64,000 nt of DNA, from contig NZ_CAIJDP010000071.1 in assembly GCF_903819435.1 (NCBI RefSeq), forward strand, positions 124,001 through 188,000, read 5' to 3'. Source of the stretch: Flavobacterium salmonis (GTDB lineage Bacteria > Bacteroidota > Bacteroidia > Flavobacteriales > Flavobacteriaceae). Shown here one piece after another: positions 17,939 through 27,181 of the stretch. The notes under the pieces were generated by a model. It worked only from the letters and a program-made list of their open reading frames with translations. It was not told the origin of the DNA and did not search any database. Positions within the stretch are counted from its first letter, which is position 1; every line of letters starts with the position of its first letter. A program made the position numbers and the translations under genes.

Positions 17939-18700
17939 TTATATAATCTTCTTAATCACACGAAGCTTATGAGTGTGTTTTTTTAATTCAGGATTATAGA
18001 TTCCTAAATGGTCCAAACGGTCAACGCGTACTTTTCCACTTGCGTGAATGATGTAATTGTTTTCCATTATAATTCCGACGTGAATAATGTTTCCTTCGTC
18101 ATTATCAAAAAAGGCTAAATCACCCACTTCACTTTCTTCGATAAAGCTTAAAGGTTCGCCCTCGAGGGCCTGCTGAGAGGCATCACGATGAATTCTGTAA
18201 CCGTTTAATTTATAAACCATTTGTGTAAAACCCGAACAATCAATTCCAAAAGGTGTTTTTCCGCCCCAGAGGTAAGGAGCATTTAAATACATAAATGCTG
18301 TACTGATTAATGCACTTTTAGGTTTAATTCCGCTGGTTTTTGTGCCTTCAAAATCAAAGTTTGAAGTATTGATTTCACTATTGTTCAGAAAAGACAATGA
18401 AGCGCCAAGCGGAATTGGAAGTAATAAATTATCCGGTGCACTGATATAATCAATCAAATCAGCATTTAAAATAATAGCTTCTTTACTTAATTGATTAAAA
18501 TGCTCCTTAGAAATTACCTGATATTGTTTAGAATCTACCCAGCCCTCATAATCATCGAACTGAATTCTTATTCGCGCCCATTGATTTTGGCGTTCTAATA
18601 TTTCGATATGTTCACCAAACAAAAGCTGTGTAACAATTTCACTTCTGTCACTAGCTTCAGCTCGAACGGGTACTATGGCAAGATTGCAGATTCCGAACAT
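17939..18700 (-). CDS. NlpC/P60 peptidoglycan peptidase with SH3-like N-terminus
   Basis: A 253-residue C40 peptidase. Residues about 1-60 form a bacterial SH3-like domain (VPVRAEASDRSEIVTQLLFGE ... RIQFDDYEGWVDSKQY). The C-terminal NlpC/P60 domain carries the catalytic Cys155 (FGIDCSGFTQMVY), His207 (IIHVGIIM) and third residue His219 (YIIHASGKVRVD). Relatives such as YkfC and DPP VI cut gamma-D-glutamyl-diamino acid bonds in murein peptides. No signal peptide is visible, which suits cytoplasmic recycling of imported muropeptides. The gene lies 68 bp downstream of the thiolase gene and could be co-transcribed with it. Confidence 0.9.
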   Translation of the reverse strand: MFGICNLAIVPVRAEASDRSEIVTQLLFGEHIEILERQNQWARIRIQFDDYEGWVDSKQYQVISKEHFNQLSKEAIILNADLIDYISAPDNLLLPIPLGASLSFLNNSEINTSNFDFEGTKTSGIKPKSALISTAFMYLNAPYLWGGKTPFGIDCSGFTQMVYKLNGYRIHRDASQQALEGEPLSFIEESEVGDLAFFDNDEGNIIHVGIIMENNYIIHASGKVRVDRLDHLGIYNPELKKHTHKLRVIKKII

Positions 18701-18768
18701 TTAAGGTAATTTATAAGTTTAAAATTAGGAGCATTTGAATTCAATAACTCCTAAAATAGAATATTTAT

Positions 18769-19947
18769 TTAAGCTTTTTCGATAACAATAGCCGAAGCAC
18801 CACCACCGCCATTGCAAATTGCAGCAGCTCCTGTTTTAGCATTGTTTTGTTCTAAAACATTTAACAAAGTAACAATAATTCGGGCTCCTGATGCTCCAAG
18901 AGGATGTCCTAAAGAAACTGCTCCGCCATTTACGTTTACTTTATCGTTATCTAAATTAAGGATTTTGGAATTAGCTAAACCTACTACAGAAAAAGCTTCG
19001 TTGAATTCGAAATAATCAACATCCCCAATTCCGATTCCTGCTTTTTCCAAGGCTTTAGGCAGTGCTTTTGCGGGACTTGTAGTAAACCATTTTGGTTCCT
19101 GAGCGGCATCAGCATAACCTTTTATATAGGCCAAAGGTTTTAATCCTAATTCTGTTGCTTTTTCTTCAGACATTAAAATTAATGCTGCAGCTCCGTCATT
19201 AATAGTGGAGGCATTTGCTGCTGTAACAGTTCCGTCTTTGGTAAAAACAGCACTTAAAGAAGGGATTTTGTCTAGTTTTACATTCGTATATTCTTCATCT
19301 TTTGAAACGATAATAGGTTCTCCACGTTTTTGTGGAACCTCTACAGGCACAACTTCATTATCAAATTTTCCGGCGTCCCATGCTTTTGCACTTCTTTCGT
19401 ACGACTGAATAGCAAAATTATCCTGCTCTTCACGGCTGATGTTGTATTCAGTGGCACATAAATCAGCGCAAACTCCCATTGCGTTATTATCGTAAGCATC
19501 TGTCAAACCATCTTTTTGCATTCCGTCCAGCAGAGTCGCAGGACCAAATTTATTTCCGGAACGCATTTGTACGTAGTGCGGAATTAAACTCATGCTTTCC
19601 ATTCCACCAGCCACAACAATTTCAGCATCTCCGCAGGTAATTGCCTGAGCAGCTAACATTACGGCTTTCATTCCGGAAGCACAAACTTTATTTACAGTTG
19701 TAGCGGCTACTTCTTCCGATAATCCGGCAAAAAGTGCTGCCTGACGTGCAGGAGCCTGTCCAACTCCGGCCTGAATAACATTACCCATGAAAACTTCATC
19801 CACAAACTTTGGATCAAGATTAATTTTTTGGAGTGCTCCTTTTATAGCAGCCGCACCTAATTTTGGTGCCGGTACAGTAGACAATCCTCCCATGAAACTT
19901 CCGATAGGTGTTCTAACGGCAGAAACGATAACAACTCTTTTGTTCAT
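18769..19947 (-). CDS. Acetyl-CoA C-acetyltransferase (thiolase)
   Basis: A 392-residue thiolase of the biosynthetic/degradative acetoacetyl-CoA type (usual length about 390). The acylation Cys89 sits in NKVCASGMKAVML. The C-terminal active site has His348 (GGAVSLGHPLGASGARI) and Cys378 (AAICNGGGGASA). It condenses two acetyl-CoA to acetoacetyl-CoA, or the reverse in fatty-acid and ketone catabolism, in the cytoplasm. Sequence alone does not separate the synthetic from the degradative role. It is divergent from the tRNA cluster and precedes the NlpC/P60 gene. Confidence 0.95.
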   Translation of the reverse strand: MNKRVVIVSAVRTPIGSFMGGLSTVPAPKLGAAAIKGALQKINLDPKFVDEVFMGNVIQAGVGQAPARQAALFAGLSEEVAATTVNKVCASGMKAVMLAAQAITCGDAEIVVAGGMESMSLIPHYVQMRSGNKFGPATLLDGMQKDGLTDAYDNNAMGVCADLCATEYNISREEQDNFAIQSYERSAKAWDAGKFDNEVVPVEVPQKRGEPIIVSKDEEYTNVKLDKIPSLSAVFTKDGTVTAANASTINDGAAALILMSEEKATELGLKPLAYIKGYADAAQEPKWFTTSPAKALPKALEKAGIGIGDVDYFEFNEAFSVVGLANSKILNLDNDKVNVNGGAVSLGHPLGASGARIIVTLLNVLEQNNAKTGAAAICNGGGGASAIVIEKA

Positions 19948-20124
19948 TGTTCTGTAATTATTAGTTATTCTAGCAAATTTAATCTTTATTTATACAAATT
20001 CAAATTTTGAATCAATTCGAATGAATTTTAAATTTAAGATCATTTTTTTATTAATTCTATTTGTTTGATTGTGAAGTGTTTTAAAAAAAAGATTGAAAAA
20101 AGATTGAAAAAAGCATAAAAATAG

Positions 20125-20155
20125 TTGTGAGATATCGAATGTTGTCTTACATTTG
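20125..20155 (+). promoter_or_regulatory. Bacteroidetes-type promoter of the tRNA cluster
   Basis: TTG at 20125-20127 and TACATTTG at 20148-20155 match the Bacteroidetes -33 (TTTG/TTG) and -7 (TAnnTTTG) boxes with a 20-nt spacer. The first tRNA begins 32 nt downstream. Confidence 0.75.
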
Positions 20156-20186
20156 CAACCGCAAAATAGGACATATCCTTGAGCTT

Positions 20187-20273
20187 GGAGAGTTGCCTGA
20201 GTGGCCGAAAGGACTTGTTTGCTAAACAAGCGTATGGGGAACTGTACCAAGGGTTCGAATCCCTTACTCTCCG
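20187..20273 (+). tRNA. tRNA-Ser (anticodon GCT)
   Basis: An 87-nt class II tRNA with acceptor GGAGAGT paired to ACTCTCC and discriminator G. The anticodon stem-loop is CTTGT-TTGCTAA-ACAAG, giving GCT. A long variable arm and TTCGAAT T-loop are seen. CCA is not encoded. Confidence 0.96.
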
Positions 20274-20288
20274 CTTAAATTTTGCCTT

Positions 20289-20363
20289 CGGGGTGTAGCG
20301 TAGCCCGGTTATCGCGCCTGCTTTGGGAGCAGGAGGCCGCAGGTTCGAATCCTGCCACCCCGA
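20289..20363 (+). tRNA. tRNA-Pro (anticodon TGG)
   Basis: A 75-nt tRNA with acceptor CGGGGTG paired to CACCCCG and discriminator A. The anticodon loop is TTTGGGA between CCTGC and GCAGG. It lies 15 nt after tRNA-Ser and CCA is not encoded. Confidence 0.96.
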
Positions 20364-20395
20364 CAGAAACTTTGCCATAAAGTTTTAAAACAAAT

Positions 20396-20469
20396 GGTTC
20401 CATAGCTCAGCTGGATAGAGCAACGCACTTCTAATGCGTAGGTCGAAGGTTCGAATCCTTCTGGGATCA
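20396..20469 (+). tRNA. tRNA-Arg (anticodon TCT)
   Basis: A 74-nt tRNA with acceptor GGTTCCA paired to TGGGATC, including two G-U wobbles. The anticodon stem-loop is ACGCA-CTTCTAA-TGCGT, giving TCT. CCA is not encoded. It is the last tRNA before the accessory island. Confidence 0.94.
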
Positions 20470-20470
20470 C

Positions 20471-20503
20471 AAAAAAAGCCACTCAAATCGAGTGGCTTTT
20501 TTG
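20471..20503 (+). terminator. Intrinsic terminator of the tRNA cluster
   Basis: AAAAAGCCACTC, loop AAATC, GAGTGGCTTTTTT: a perfect stem followed by a T run, 1 nt after tRNA-Arg. Confidence 0.93.
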
Positions 20504-20609
20504 TTATATACAATCATGATTGATTTATTGTTTGCGATTTTCTTCTAACTTATCTCGTTTATAGATTTAGAATCGTATTTTTATAATCAATTATTCTAAA
20601 TTGTATAAA

Positions 20610-21401
20610 ATGGAATCTTTGGTAGCAAAATTTAATAGTTTAGGAATTACTGATGTATTGCATTATGAGAAGTTCAATCTAATTTCCATAAGCCACCATT
20701 CTACAAAAATTGAAGGATCAACTTTGACAGAATTAGAAACTCAAATTCTGTTGGATGATGGTCTAACACCTAAAGGTAAACCTGTAAATGATACATTAAT
20801 GGTTACGGATCATTTTAAAGCACTTCATTTTATTATCGATAAAGCAAAGAATCAAATACCAGTTACAACTGAATTAATCAAAGAAATTAATGCAGTTGTA
20901 ATGAAAAGTACAGGAGGTATTTATAATACTATTTTGGGCGAGGTTGATGCCAGTAAAGGAATGTTTAGAAAAGGAAATGTTACAGCCGGCGTTTCTTATT
21001 TTCCAAATTATGATAAAGTTGAAAGATTGACAAATGAATTAGTAAAATTCATTAATACAAGTATGAATAATAATCTTTCAATTGATGAAAAATTAAATTT
21101 ATCATTTGACGCTCATTTTAATCTTGTAAGTATTCATCCATTTTATGATGGAAATGGTAGAACTTCCAGATTGTTAATGAATTATATTCAGGCATTTTAT
21201 AATCTTCCACTTGCCATTGTTAATAGTGAAGATAAACAGGATTATATTCAGGCGTTAATTGAAACACGAGAAAATGAAAATATTGAGCTTTTTAGAACCT
21301 TTATGAAAAACCAATATGAGCAATATCTTTTGAAAGAAATCAAAAAATTTGAAGAAGGTTTTTCATCTAAATCAAATAAGGGATTTAGTTTTTTGTTCTA
21401 A
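20610..21401 (+). CDS. Fic family protein (AMPylase-type)
   Basis: A 263-residue Fic protein starting at ATG 20610 (an upstream in-frame TTG is less likely). The catalytic loop is HPFYDGNGRTSR at 176-187, a full match to HPFx(D/E)GNGRxxR. An N-terminal inhibitory helix motif (S/T)xxxE(G/N) is present as STKIEG at 31-36, so the enzyme is probably self-inhibited (class II type). Such proteins transfer AMP or another nucleotide to a Ser/Thr/Tyr hydroxyl on a protein target. No target or antitoxin gene is adjacent. The gene lies alone between two similar hairpins and directly after a tRNA cluster, a typical accessory position. A 12-bp palindrome (CAATCATGATTG, 20511-20522) upstream might be an operator. 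Confidence 0.93.
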   Translation: MESLVAKFNSLGITDVLHYEKFNLISISHHSTKIEGSTLTELETQILLDDGLTPKGKPVNDTLMVTDHFKALHFIIDKAKNQIPVTTELIKEINAVVMKSTGGIYNTILGEVDASKGMFRKGNVTAGVSYFPNYDKVERLTNELVKFINTSMNNNLSIDEKLNLSFDAHFNLVSIHPFYDGNGRTSRLLMNYIQAFYNLPLAIVNSEDKQDYIQALIETRENENIELFRTFMKNQYEQYLLKEIKKFEEGFSSKSNKGFSFLF

Positions 21402-21427
21402 TTTATTTCTTCTACAGATTTAACAGA

Positions 21428-21450
21428 CCACTCGTTTTTGAGTGGCCTTT
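21428..21450 (+). terminator. Terminator-like hairpin after fic, near-copy of the tRNA terminator stem
   Basis: CCACTC at 21428-21433 pairs with GAGTGG at 21440-21445, followed by CCTTT. The stem sequence is the same as in the terminator at 20471-20503, while the loop differs. A further degenerate copy (CCTACTCGTTTGAGGGTG) is at about 21508-21525. The gap 21402-21577 holds no gene. Confidence 0.65.
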
Positions 21451-21577
21451 GATGTGAACTTAGAAGGAGCAAATACAAACCTTTTACTTGAAGATTTGAA
21501 ACTTTTAGCCTACTCGTTTGAGGGTGTTTTGCTTTAAGAGGTAATCTTAATTTATAATCATAGATTTTGATGGTGTA

Positions 21578-21895
21578 TTAGAAATTACTTTTCGTTTCAT
21601 AAGTTAAATGGTTTGAAAGTATGCCCGATGGAGCTTTACTTCTTTTATCCAAGATTTCTGTATTTGCAAAAACAATAAAATTGTTTTTAGCTCTAGAAAC
21701 TGCTACATTTAGCATATTTGGCTTATTGTCCCTATCGAAAAACATTGTAGCTGAATCGCCTTTCCCGTAAACCATTGAAAATAAAATTATAGGTCTTTCG
21801 GCCCCTTGAAGTGCATGAACAGTCCCTAATTGCAATATATCAATGTTAAAACCTGCATTCTTTAAAGGAAATAATAAATTGCTTTTGCTGACCCT
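21578..21895 (-). pseudogene. 3' remnant of a superfamily 1 (Upf1/Dna2-like) helicase gene
   Basis: The minus-strand frame is open only from 21895 to the stop at 21578 (about 105 codons). It has no plausible ATG start. It encodes only the C-terminal helicase core: motif V-like GTVHALQGAERPIILFS and motif VI-like NVAVSRAKNNFIVFAN, as in the AAA_12 domain of SF1 helicases. Walker A, Walker B and all upstream motifs are absent, so this cannot be an active helicase. The break point lies 22 bp downstream of the stop codon of the BrxHI-like helicase gene, beside a small palindrome (TAGTTTAAAGTAAACTA, 21901-21917). The likely history is a deletion that removed the 5' part of a former last gene of the operon. 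Confidence 0.85.
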
Positions 21896-21917
21896 TTATT
21901 TAGTTTAAAGTAAACTA

Positions 21918-24047
21918 CTACAAATTATCTACAATTTTAGTAACACTAAGTAAAAATTCCTGAGTTTGTTTTATATCAAAATAGTTTTGCTTCATCCATT
22001 CTATTTGATATTTTACTGGTAAATAAATACCCCATTTTGATGTAATTAAGGAATCTGGATTTTTTTCTAATTCTTCTGTAATAATTTCCTCAATAACATC
22101 CACATTTGAAGCTATGTAATTTAATTTATCCAAAAAAACATCTTTAGATTCATAAATATCGAATGAACTTGTGCTATCGTCTAATAAGTTCTTTATTTCA
22201 GAAAATTTAAAAAGAAATTGTAATGTTCTATTTATTTTAGTACCTGTAAAAGTGTAGAATATGAGTTTTTTTTCTGAAGTCAACAATGGTCTTTCCAACT
22301 CTGTATCCTTGATATCAAAAACAGAAAAATCACTTCGCATCTCATCTAACTCATCTGAAGCTTCTTCATAAAGTTCTGTAAAAACTTGATTATTATATAA
22401 AATTTCAAACATTTTATTTCTAATAGTTTGATGCACAATACCTCCTCCACCTGAAAACTTAGGTTTTTTACCATCATTTGCAGGTTTAACTTCGATTTTT
22501 TTTGCTTTAAAATCGACAAAAATAATTTTCCAGATTTTAGCTGCTAATAAAATATTTTCATCCTCAATAATTTGTGTACTCCAAGGAATTTCGCCTATTT
22601 TTATTCCTGCATTTACAACCTTAAAATTATCTTCAATAGTAAATGCACTGTAAAAATCCCTGTTATTGACTATTTTTTCTCCTTCAATTCCTACAATAAC
22701 TTCATCTCTTAATTTTTCGAATAAATCAATAGCAATTAAATGGTTTAAAATCTCTTCAATATCTATACTTTCAATATCATTAAATGCGAAGTTTTGCTTT
22801 AATACTTTAACTAACTCATTAAAATTAATGCCTGAATTTCCTTTTGTTATTGATAATGCCTGATGTAGTAAAAGATCATACGCTAAAGTCATTGCGTCTT
22901 TAGACTCAATAAAACCTTCTTTATACAATTCCCAGCAAGCTAGTGATTGCAATAAGCTCCATTTATCTGTTGCATACAAATAGAGTAAACTTTTTGCGCC
23001 ATCTCTTCTGCCGCTTCTTCCTATACGTTGTATTAATGATGCAATACTGTGCGTTGCATCTATCTGTACCACTTGATCAACAGAACCAATATCAATTCCG
23101 AGTTCTAAAGTTGAAGTACAGGAAATGCAAAAATTCTGTCTGTTGTTGCTTTTTGCGAAATATTCTACATATTCCCTCACTTCTTTATCAACAGATGAAT
23201 GATGCGAGAAATAATTTACGTGACCGTTTAGCTTTTCAGAAAGTTTTTTCAATTTAACCGCTACAACTTCTGCAAGTCCTCTGCTATTCGGAAAAATTAA
23301 AACTTTACTATCCTTAGTTTCTAAATACAAATCTTTAAAAAGACTTAAGGGTAAATCATCACCGTCTTTTTTAAAATATTTAAATTTAGCTTCAATTTCT
23401 TTTGATGCACTATCTCTTAAAACTACTGTTGGCACGATGGTACCGGCAAATTTCTTGACCTCATCATAATCTCCCAACGTTGCTGAAAGTCCAATTAGTC
23501 TGAATTGATTTTTATTTAAATCCTGTAATCTTGATAAAATAGACTTTAATTGTACGCCTCTTCCCGATCCAATAAAAGAATGGATTTCATCAATAACAAC
23601 AAATTTAAGATTTGAGAAAAGATGCTTTACGTTAAAAGGTTTGTTTGAAAGCATAGCTTCCAGCGATTCGGGCGTTATTAAAACCACTCCCGATGGATCT
23701 TTTATTAATTTCTCTTTTAAAGTTCTATTTGCTTCTCCGTGCCATTTTACAACATTCACCTCTAAGTTTTTACACAATTCTTCTACACGATAGAACTGAT
23801 CATTAATTAATGCAATAAGAGGTGAAATATACAGAACCTGTACTCCTTTTTCATTAAAATTAACCTGAGACAAAATAGGCAGAAAAGCTGCTTCAGTTTT
23901 TCCCGAAGCAGTTCTGGATACCAAAATATAATGATTATCTGTTGTTAAAACTCTTGAAATTGCTGCATTTTGTATGGGACGTAATTGTTCCCATCGTTTA
24001 TCACGAATATATTTTCGGATGGGTTCTGATAATAATTCAAATGACAT
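21918..24047 (-). CDS. Lhr/BrxHI-like DEAD/DEAH-box helicase
   Basis: A 709-residue SF2 helicase. The motifs seen are Q-motif region LRPIQNAAI, Walker A SRTASGKTEAA (Lys50), motif Ib TPESLEAML, motif II DEIH (153-156), motif III SAT (188-190), motif V TLELGIDIG and motif VI QRIGRSGRRDG (340-350). Residues about 380-709 form a family-specific C-terminal region with no nuclease motif. The Lhr-like order resembles BrxHI of BREX type 2-like systems. Its ATG overlaps the last base of the ATPase gene stop (TAATG), so translation is coupled. ATP-driven unwinding or translocation on nucleic acid is expected. The cellular role, probably with the TerB-N/C protein and ATPase, is inferred. Confidence 0.9.
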   Translation of the reverse strand: MSFELLSEPIRKYIRDKRWEQLRPIQNAAISRVLTTDNHYILVSRTASGKTEAAFLPILSQVNFNEKGVQVLYISPLIALINDQFYRVEELCKNLEVNVVKWHGEANRTLKEKLIKDPSGVVLITPESLEAMLSNKPFNVKHLFSNLKFVVIDEIHSFIGSGRGVQLKSILSRLQDLNKNQFRLIGLSATLGDYDEVKKFAGTIVPTVVLRDSASKEIEAKFKYFKKDGDDLPLSLFKDLYLETKDSKVLIFPNSRGLAEVVAVKLKKLSEKLNGHVNYFSHHSSVDKEVREYVEYFAKSNNRQNFCISCTSTLELGIDIGSVDQVVQIDATHSIASLIQRIGRSGRRDGAKSLLYLYATDKWSLLQSLACWELYKEGFIESKDAMTLAYDLLLHQALSITKGNSGINFNELVKVLKQNFAFNDIESIDIEEILNHLIAIDLFEKLRDEVIVGIEGEKIVNNRDFYSAFTIEDNFKVVNAGIKIGEIPWSTQIIEDENILLAAKIWKIIFVDFKAKKIEVKPANDGKKPKFSGGGGIVHQTIRNKMFEILYNNQVFTELYEEASDELDEMRSDFSVFDIKDTELERPLLTSEKKLIFYTFTGTKINRTLQFLFKFSEIKNLLDDSTSSFDIYESKDVFLDKLNYIASNVDVIEEIITEELEKNPDSLITSKWGIYLPVKYQIEWMKQNYFDIKQTQEFLLSVTKIVDNL

Positions 24048-25360
24048 TACAATTCTTCTATGCTATCCATTAAAACAGTATCTGGCCTTTCATCAGAAAT
24101 TTCAATCTCCCCAAAGAGTTTCGCTTTATCTAAATTAGGATTCTGCCTTAGTATATTTAGAATATTTAAAAAATCCCTAATAACTTCTCGTGGCGTTAAA
24201 AACTCTGAAGCTCCCGGTTTATTAAACATTTCCTCCATGAAGTTTTGTATATCCTCATCAGAAACATTTGTTGCTATTTTATAATTATAATCAAAGATTG
24301 CTTTAAGCTTTATTAAAAGCACAAAAATTTCGTTATGATCAAGTGGCAATAATTTAATTACAGGCTGTGCAAAATCCCTAATTTCTGCAGTCTCAAACTT
24401 ATTTGTTTCTAAACGTGATTTTAAAGCATGATAGCTAAACAGGCCTCTTCTTTCATTTTCCAGCACTTCTTTAGTTCCTGCAAAATTGAAAAAAAGATTA
24501 CTTACTTTTCCTTGAAAACAATCATTGTATATAGCCAGAATCTTTTCATAATTTTTTTCTCTTGTTGCAGAAACTGATATTTTGTAAAGATTTATAGCCT
24601 CATCAAGATTGATCATAAAACCACTATATCCCATGCTTACAAACAATTTGGTAAAGTTTTTAAGCATATCATAATAATTTAAGTCATTGATTATTTCTCT
24701 AACACCTAAATCTTGTTTGGCTTCGGTTTTGGTATTATATTCTCCTTTTAACCATTTTAAGGCATTTCTTCTTAATTGCTCATCATCTTTAATATAACCT
24801 TCATAATATTTCATCACGACTGTTCCAAAATCAAAACCTCCAACTTCGGTTATTTCGTTGATGGTTTTCATTATGTTATTCTGAATAAGACTCAAATATT
24901 GTTCTTCCCTAATATTTTCTAATGGAATATTATTAGATTCTGCCGTTTTCATAACCACTTGCTCTATCCATTTTTCCATTAAAGTTGGTAATGCTCCACC
25001 TTCAGGTTTAGTCTGAATAGCAATATTGTCCATAATAGCGGCATATAATGCTACTCCTTTTCCGTCATTTGAATACAATCTATTATCTGGCGTAAAATCT
25101 GCATTTGCCACCACAAACTTTTGTTTTAGCGCTACCGTATTTAGTAAATGCAGCATGAATGATTTTCCGGATCCGAAATCTCCGATCCAAAATTTAACCA
25201 TACTGTGTCCATTTTTTACATCTTCTAATGCGCTTACAACTGCATCTATTTCTTCGGAGCGCCCAACTGTAATATGCTGAACACCAATTTTAGGAACTAC
25301 ACCTCCAATTAATGAATTAATAATTGCTGTGGCTTCTTTAGGTTTTATGTTTTCTGTCAT
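24047..25360 (-). CDS. DUF2791 / BrxD-like P-loop ATPase
   Basis: A 437-residue ATPase of the DUF2791 family that includes BrxD of BREX systems. The N-terminus has the family signature (AIINSLIGGVVPKIGVQHITVGR). Walker A is GDFGSGKSF (60-68, Lys66) and Walker B is MINLDEA (Asp253, Glu254). In BREX loci BrxD accompanies the BrxHI helicase, as here. The gene overlaps the upstream TerB-N/C gene by 4 bp and the downstream helicase by 1 bp, so the three products are probably made together and may form a complex. Function beyond ATPase is not visible in the sequence. Confidence 0.88.
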   Translation of the reverse strand: MTENIKPKEATAIINSLIGGVVPKIGVQHITVGRSEEIDAVVSALEDVKNGHSMVKFWIGDFGSGKSFMLHLLNTVALKQKFVVANADFTPDNRLYSNDGKGVALYAAIMDNIAIQTKPEGGALPTLMEKWIEQVVMKTAESNNIPLENIREEQYLSLIQNNIMKTINEITEVGGFDFGTVVMKYYEGYIKDDEQLRRNALKWLKGEYNTKTEAKQDLGVREIINDLNYYDMLKNFTKLFVSMGYSGFMINLDEAINLYKISVSATREKNYEKILAIYNDCFQGKVSNLFFNFAGTKEVLENERRGLFSYHALKSRLETNKFETAEIRDFAQPVIKLLPLDHNEIFVLLIKLKAIFDYNYKIATNVSDEDIQNFMEEMFNKPGASEFLTPREVIRDFLNILNILRQNPNLDKAKLFGEIEISDERPDTVLMDSIEEL

Positions 25361-27108
25361 TTTGCTAAAATTCGGTTATAGTAGTTTTCGTTAATAATAT
25401 AAAAATCATCTTCTTCTTCAATTAAAACATCATCTAATGTCTCATAGCAAACTTCATTAATACTTTCTATCAATTGGTTTTTAAACATTCCTTTTGATTT
25501 TGCAAAAATTTCAAAATCAACCTGAAGAACAGAAAAATTTGCCTTTGAAAAAGAATCAAGAACATCTTGCTGTATTTTTGTAAAACTGAGTAAGCTGTTA
25601 TAAACAGATGTATCGATCGTACTGTATTCTGAAACAGTCTGATTCTCTGGTTCTGAATTAATTACCAACTCTGTTTTTAAATCTTCCTGTTCATCTTCAT
25701 CTCTAAGATATTCATTAAGAAGTTCAACCGTTCCCGAGTGTTTTTCATGAACCTGCTGAATAGCATCTCTATCTAATTGAATTTTTTTTCGTTTAGCGGT
25801 ATAAACATTCTTTACAGCTTTTAAAGCCTTTTCTAAATCTTTATCTTGTATAAACTCATTGATTATAGTTTGAAAATCATCAAACTGATCGCCATTTTTA
25901 AACAAAGTTTTCTGGACTGTTACACCTAGTGGTTTCTGATCAAATTTTACCGATTTTAAATCATAATGAATATAATAAACGTACAAGGTAAGTGCTGCCT
26001 CTTTATTATGAACCGCGATAAACTTTGATGCATCATAAAAAATATTTTCAACTGATGGATTATCTCTATTTAAATTTCCAAGATTGATAATCTGATTTAT
26101 GAATGTGTCTGAATCTTGATTGAAGTTACTGGTTAATTCATCAAATTTAATTTTCCAACGAGTTGTATTTTGAATATTCAATTCATAATCCGTTTTTTCA
26201 TCTGGCTCATTAATTGTTGGCGCATAAATCTGTAATATTTTATTTAATCGTATTATTATTCGCTCGTTATATTCTTCTTTTACAGCATTCGATATATAAG
26301 AGAGATCTACATTAAGTTTTCTTTTGTGTCCAAAAATTTCACGAACAGTATTTTCACAGTATTTGAAAATATTAGAATGAAGTTCATTTATAACCGTTTC
26401 TATAGAGTACTTATAGTTATTACTTCCTGGTTTATAGTTATAGTGTTTTTGTGCAATAATATCAGCTACTGTAGTAAGTTCTTCATGTAAAGAAGAGGAG
26501 TCTTTTTTACATCTTTCATCTAATCTTTTAATGACAGACAGATAAAATTTCATGATTTCGACAGCACAAAACTCAATATTAAAGAAATTATTAGCCGGAT
26601 TCCAAATATTGTTTAGAAGCACTGCATCTTCATCAGTTAGATTTAATTTGATTCTAAATTGAAATCCCAATTTTAAGTGATCATATCCCGAATAATCATC
26701 ATAATAATTTTCCTGTCGACGAATTCTCTCTGAATCTTTTCTTAAATCATGTTGCTCTAATTTTTTAATAAAATGAGAAACACAGTCCGTTTTTGTTTTA
26801 GGATAGTTTATTTTTAATTCGTTTAATTGTTTCTCTAAACGAGCAATATTTTTATGAGTATCAAATTCTTTTAAAAGGTCAAAAAGCAAAACAAACGCAT
26901 AATTGTCATTCCCATCAAGATCTGTATAAATACCATTTAAAAAGTTAAATTTAAAAGTCTTATAGAAAACACGCTGCTGGTTTGTCGCCGAATTTATTTC
27001 TGAATATGAATATACATATTGATGTCCCCAAAAAGGTACGTTTGAAGTTTTTGAAATATTTGAAATACTATAAGATTCTCCTGTAATATCAATAATTGAA
27101 TTATCCAT
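25357..27108 (-). CDS. TerB-N / TerB-C domain protein
   Basis: A 583-residue protein. I start at ATG 27108 because the longer frame would run into the preceding gene. Residues about 25-100 match TerB_N (SYSEINSATNQQRVFYKTFKF, GIYTDLDGNDNYAFVLLFDLLKEF). The C-terminal about 130 residues match TerB_C (LDRDAIQQVHEKHSGTVELL, then LIESINEVCYETLDDVLIEEEDDFYIINENY). The middle is helical and unassigned. TerB_N/TerB_C proteins are known from Ter-type stress and DNA-processing operons with ATPases and helicases. Here the gene is 73 bp after the BRCT gene and overlaps the ATPase gene by 4 bp. It is likely the scaffold or effector-binding component, but that is inference. Confidence 0.8.
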   Translation of the reverse strand: MDNSIIDITGESYSISNISKTSNVPFWGHQYVYSYSEINSATNQQRVFYKTFKFNFLNGIYTDLDGNDNYAFVLLFDLLKEFDTHKNIARLEKQLNELKINYPKTKTDCVSHFIKKLEQHDLRKDSERIRRQENYYDDYSGYDHLKLGFQFRIKLNLTDEDAVLLNNIWNPANNFFNIEFCAVEIMKFYLSVIKRLDERCKKDSSSLHEELTTVADIIAQKHYNYKPGSNNYKYSIETVINELHSNIFKYCENTVREIFGHKRKLNVDLSYISNAVKEEYNERIIIRLNKILQIYAPTINEPDEKTDYELNIQNTTRWKIKFDELTSNFNQDSDTFINQIINLGNLNRDNPSVENIFYDASKFIAVHNKEAALTLYVYYIHYDLKSVKFDQKPLGVTVQKTLFKNGDQFDDFQTIINEFIQDKDLEKALKAVKNVYTAKRKKIQLDRDAIQQVHEKHSGTVELLNEYLRDEDEQEDLKTELVINSEPENQTVSEYSTIDTSVYNSLLSFTKIQQDVLDSFSKANFSVLQVDFEIFAKSKGMFKNQLIESINEVCYETLDDVLIEEEDDFYIINENYYNRILAK

Positions 27109-27181
27109 ACTTAGCGAATTTGATTTTATTAAACAATCGAAAAATTTACTATTATAATTACATTTATAAATGTAAACTTTT

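Noticed and set aside
20040..20378. Open minus-strand frame across the tRNA-Ser and tRNA-Pro genes
   Set aside because: It reads the antisense of two clear tRNAs and yields typical spurious protein (GWQDSNLRPPAPKAG). Not a gene.
21918..25360. Calling the island a complete BREX system
   Set aside because: Only BrxD-like and BrxHI-like components are present. There is no pglZ, pglX methylase, brxA, brxB or brxC in the window.
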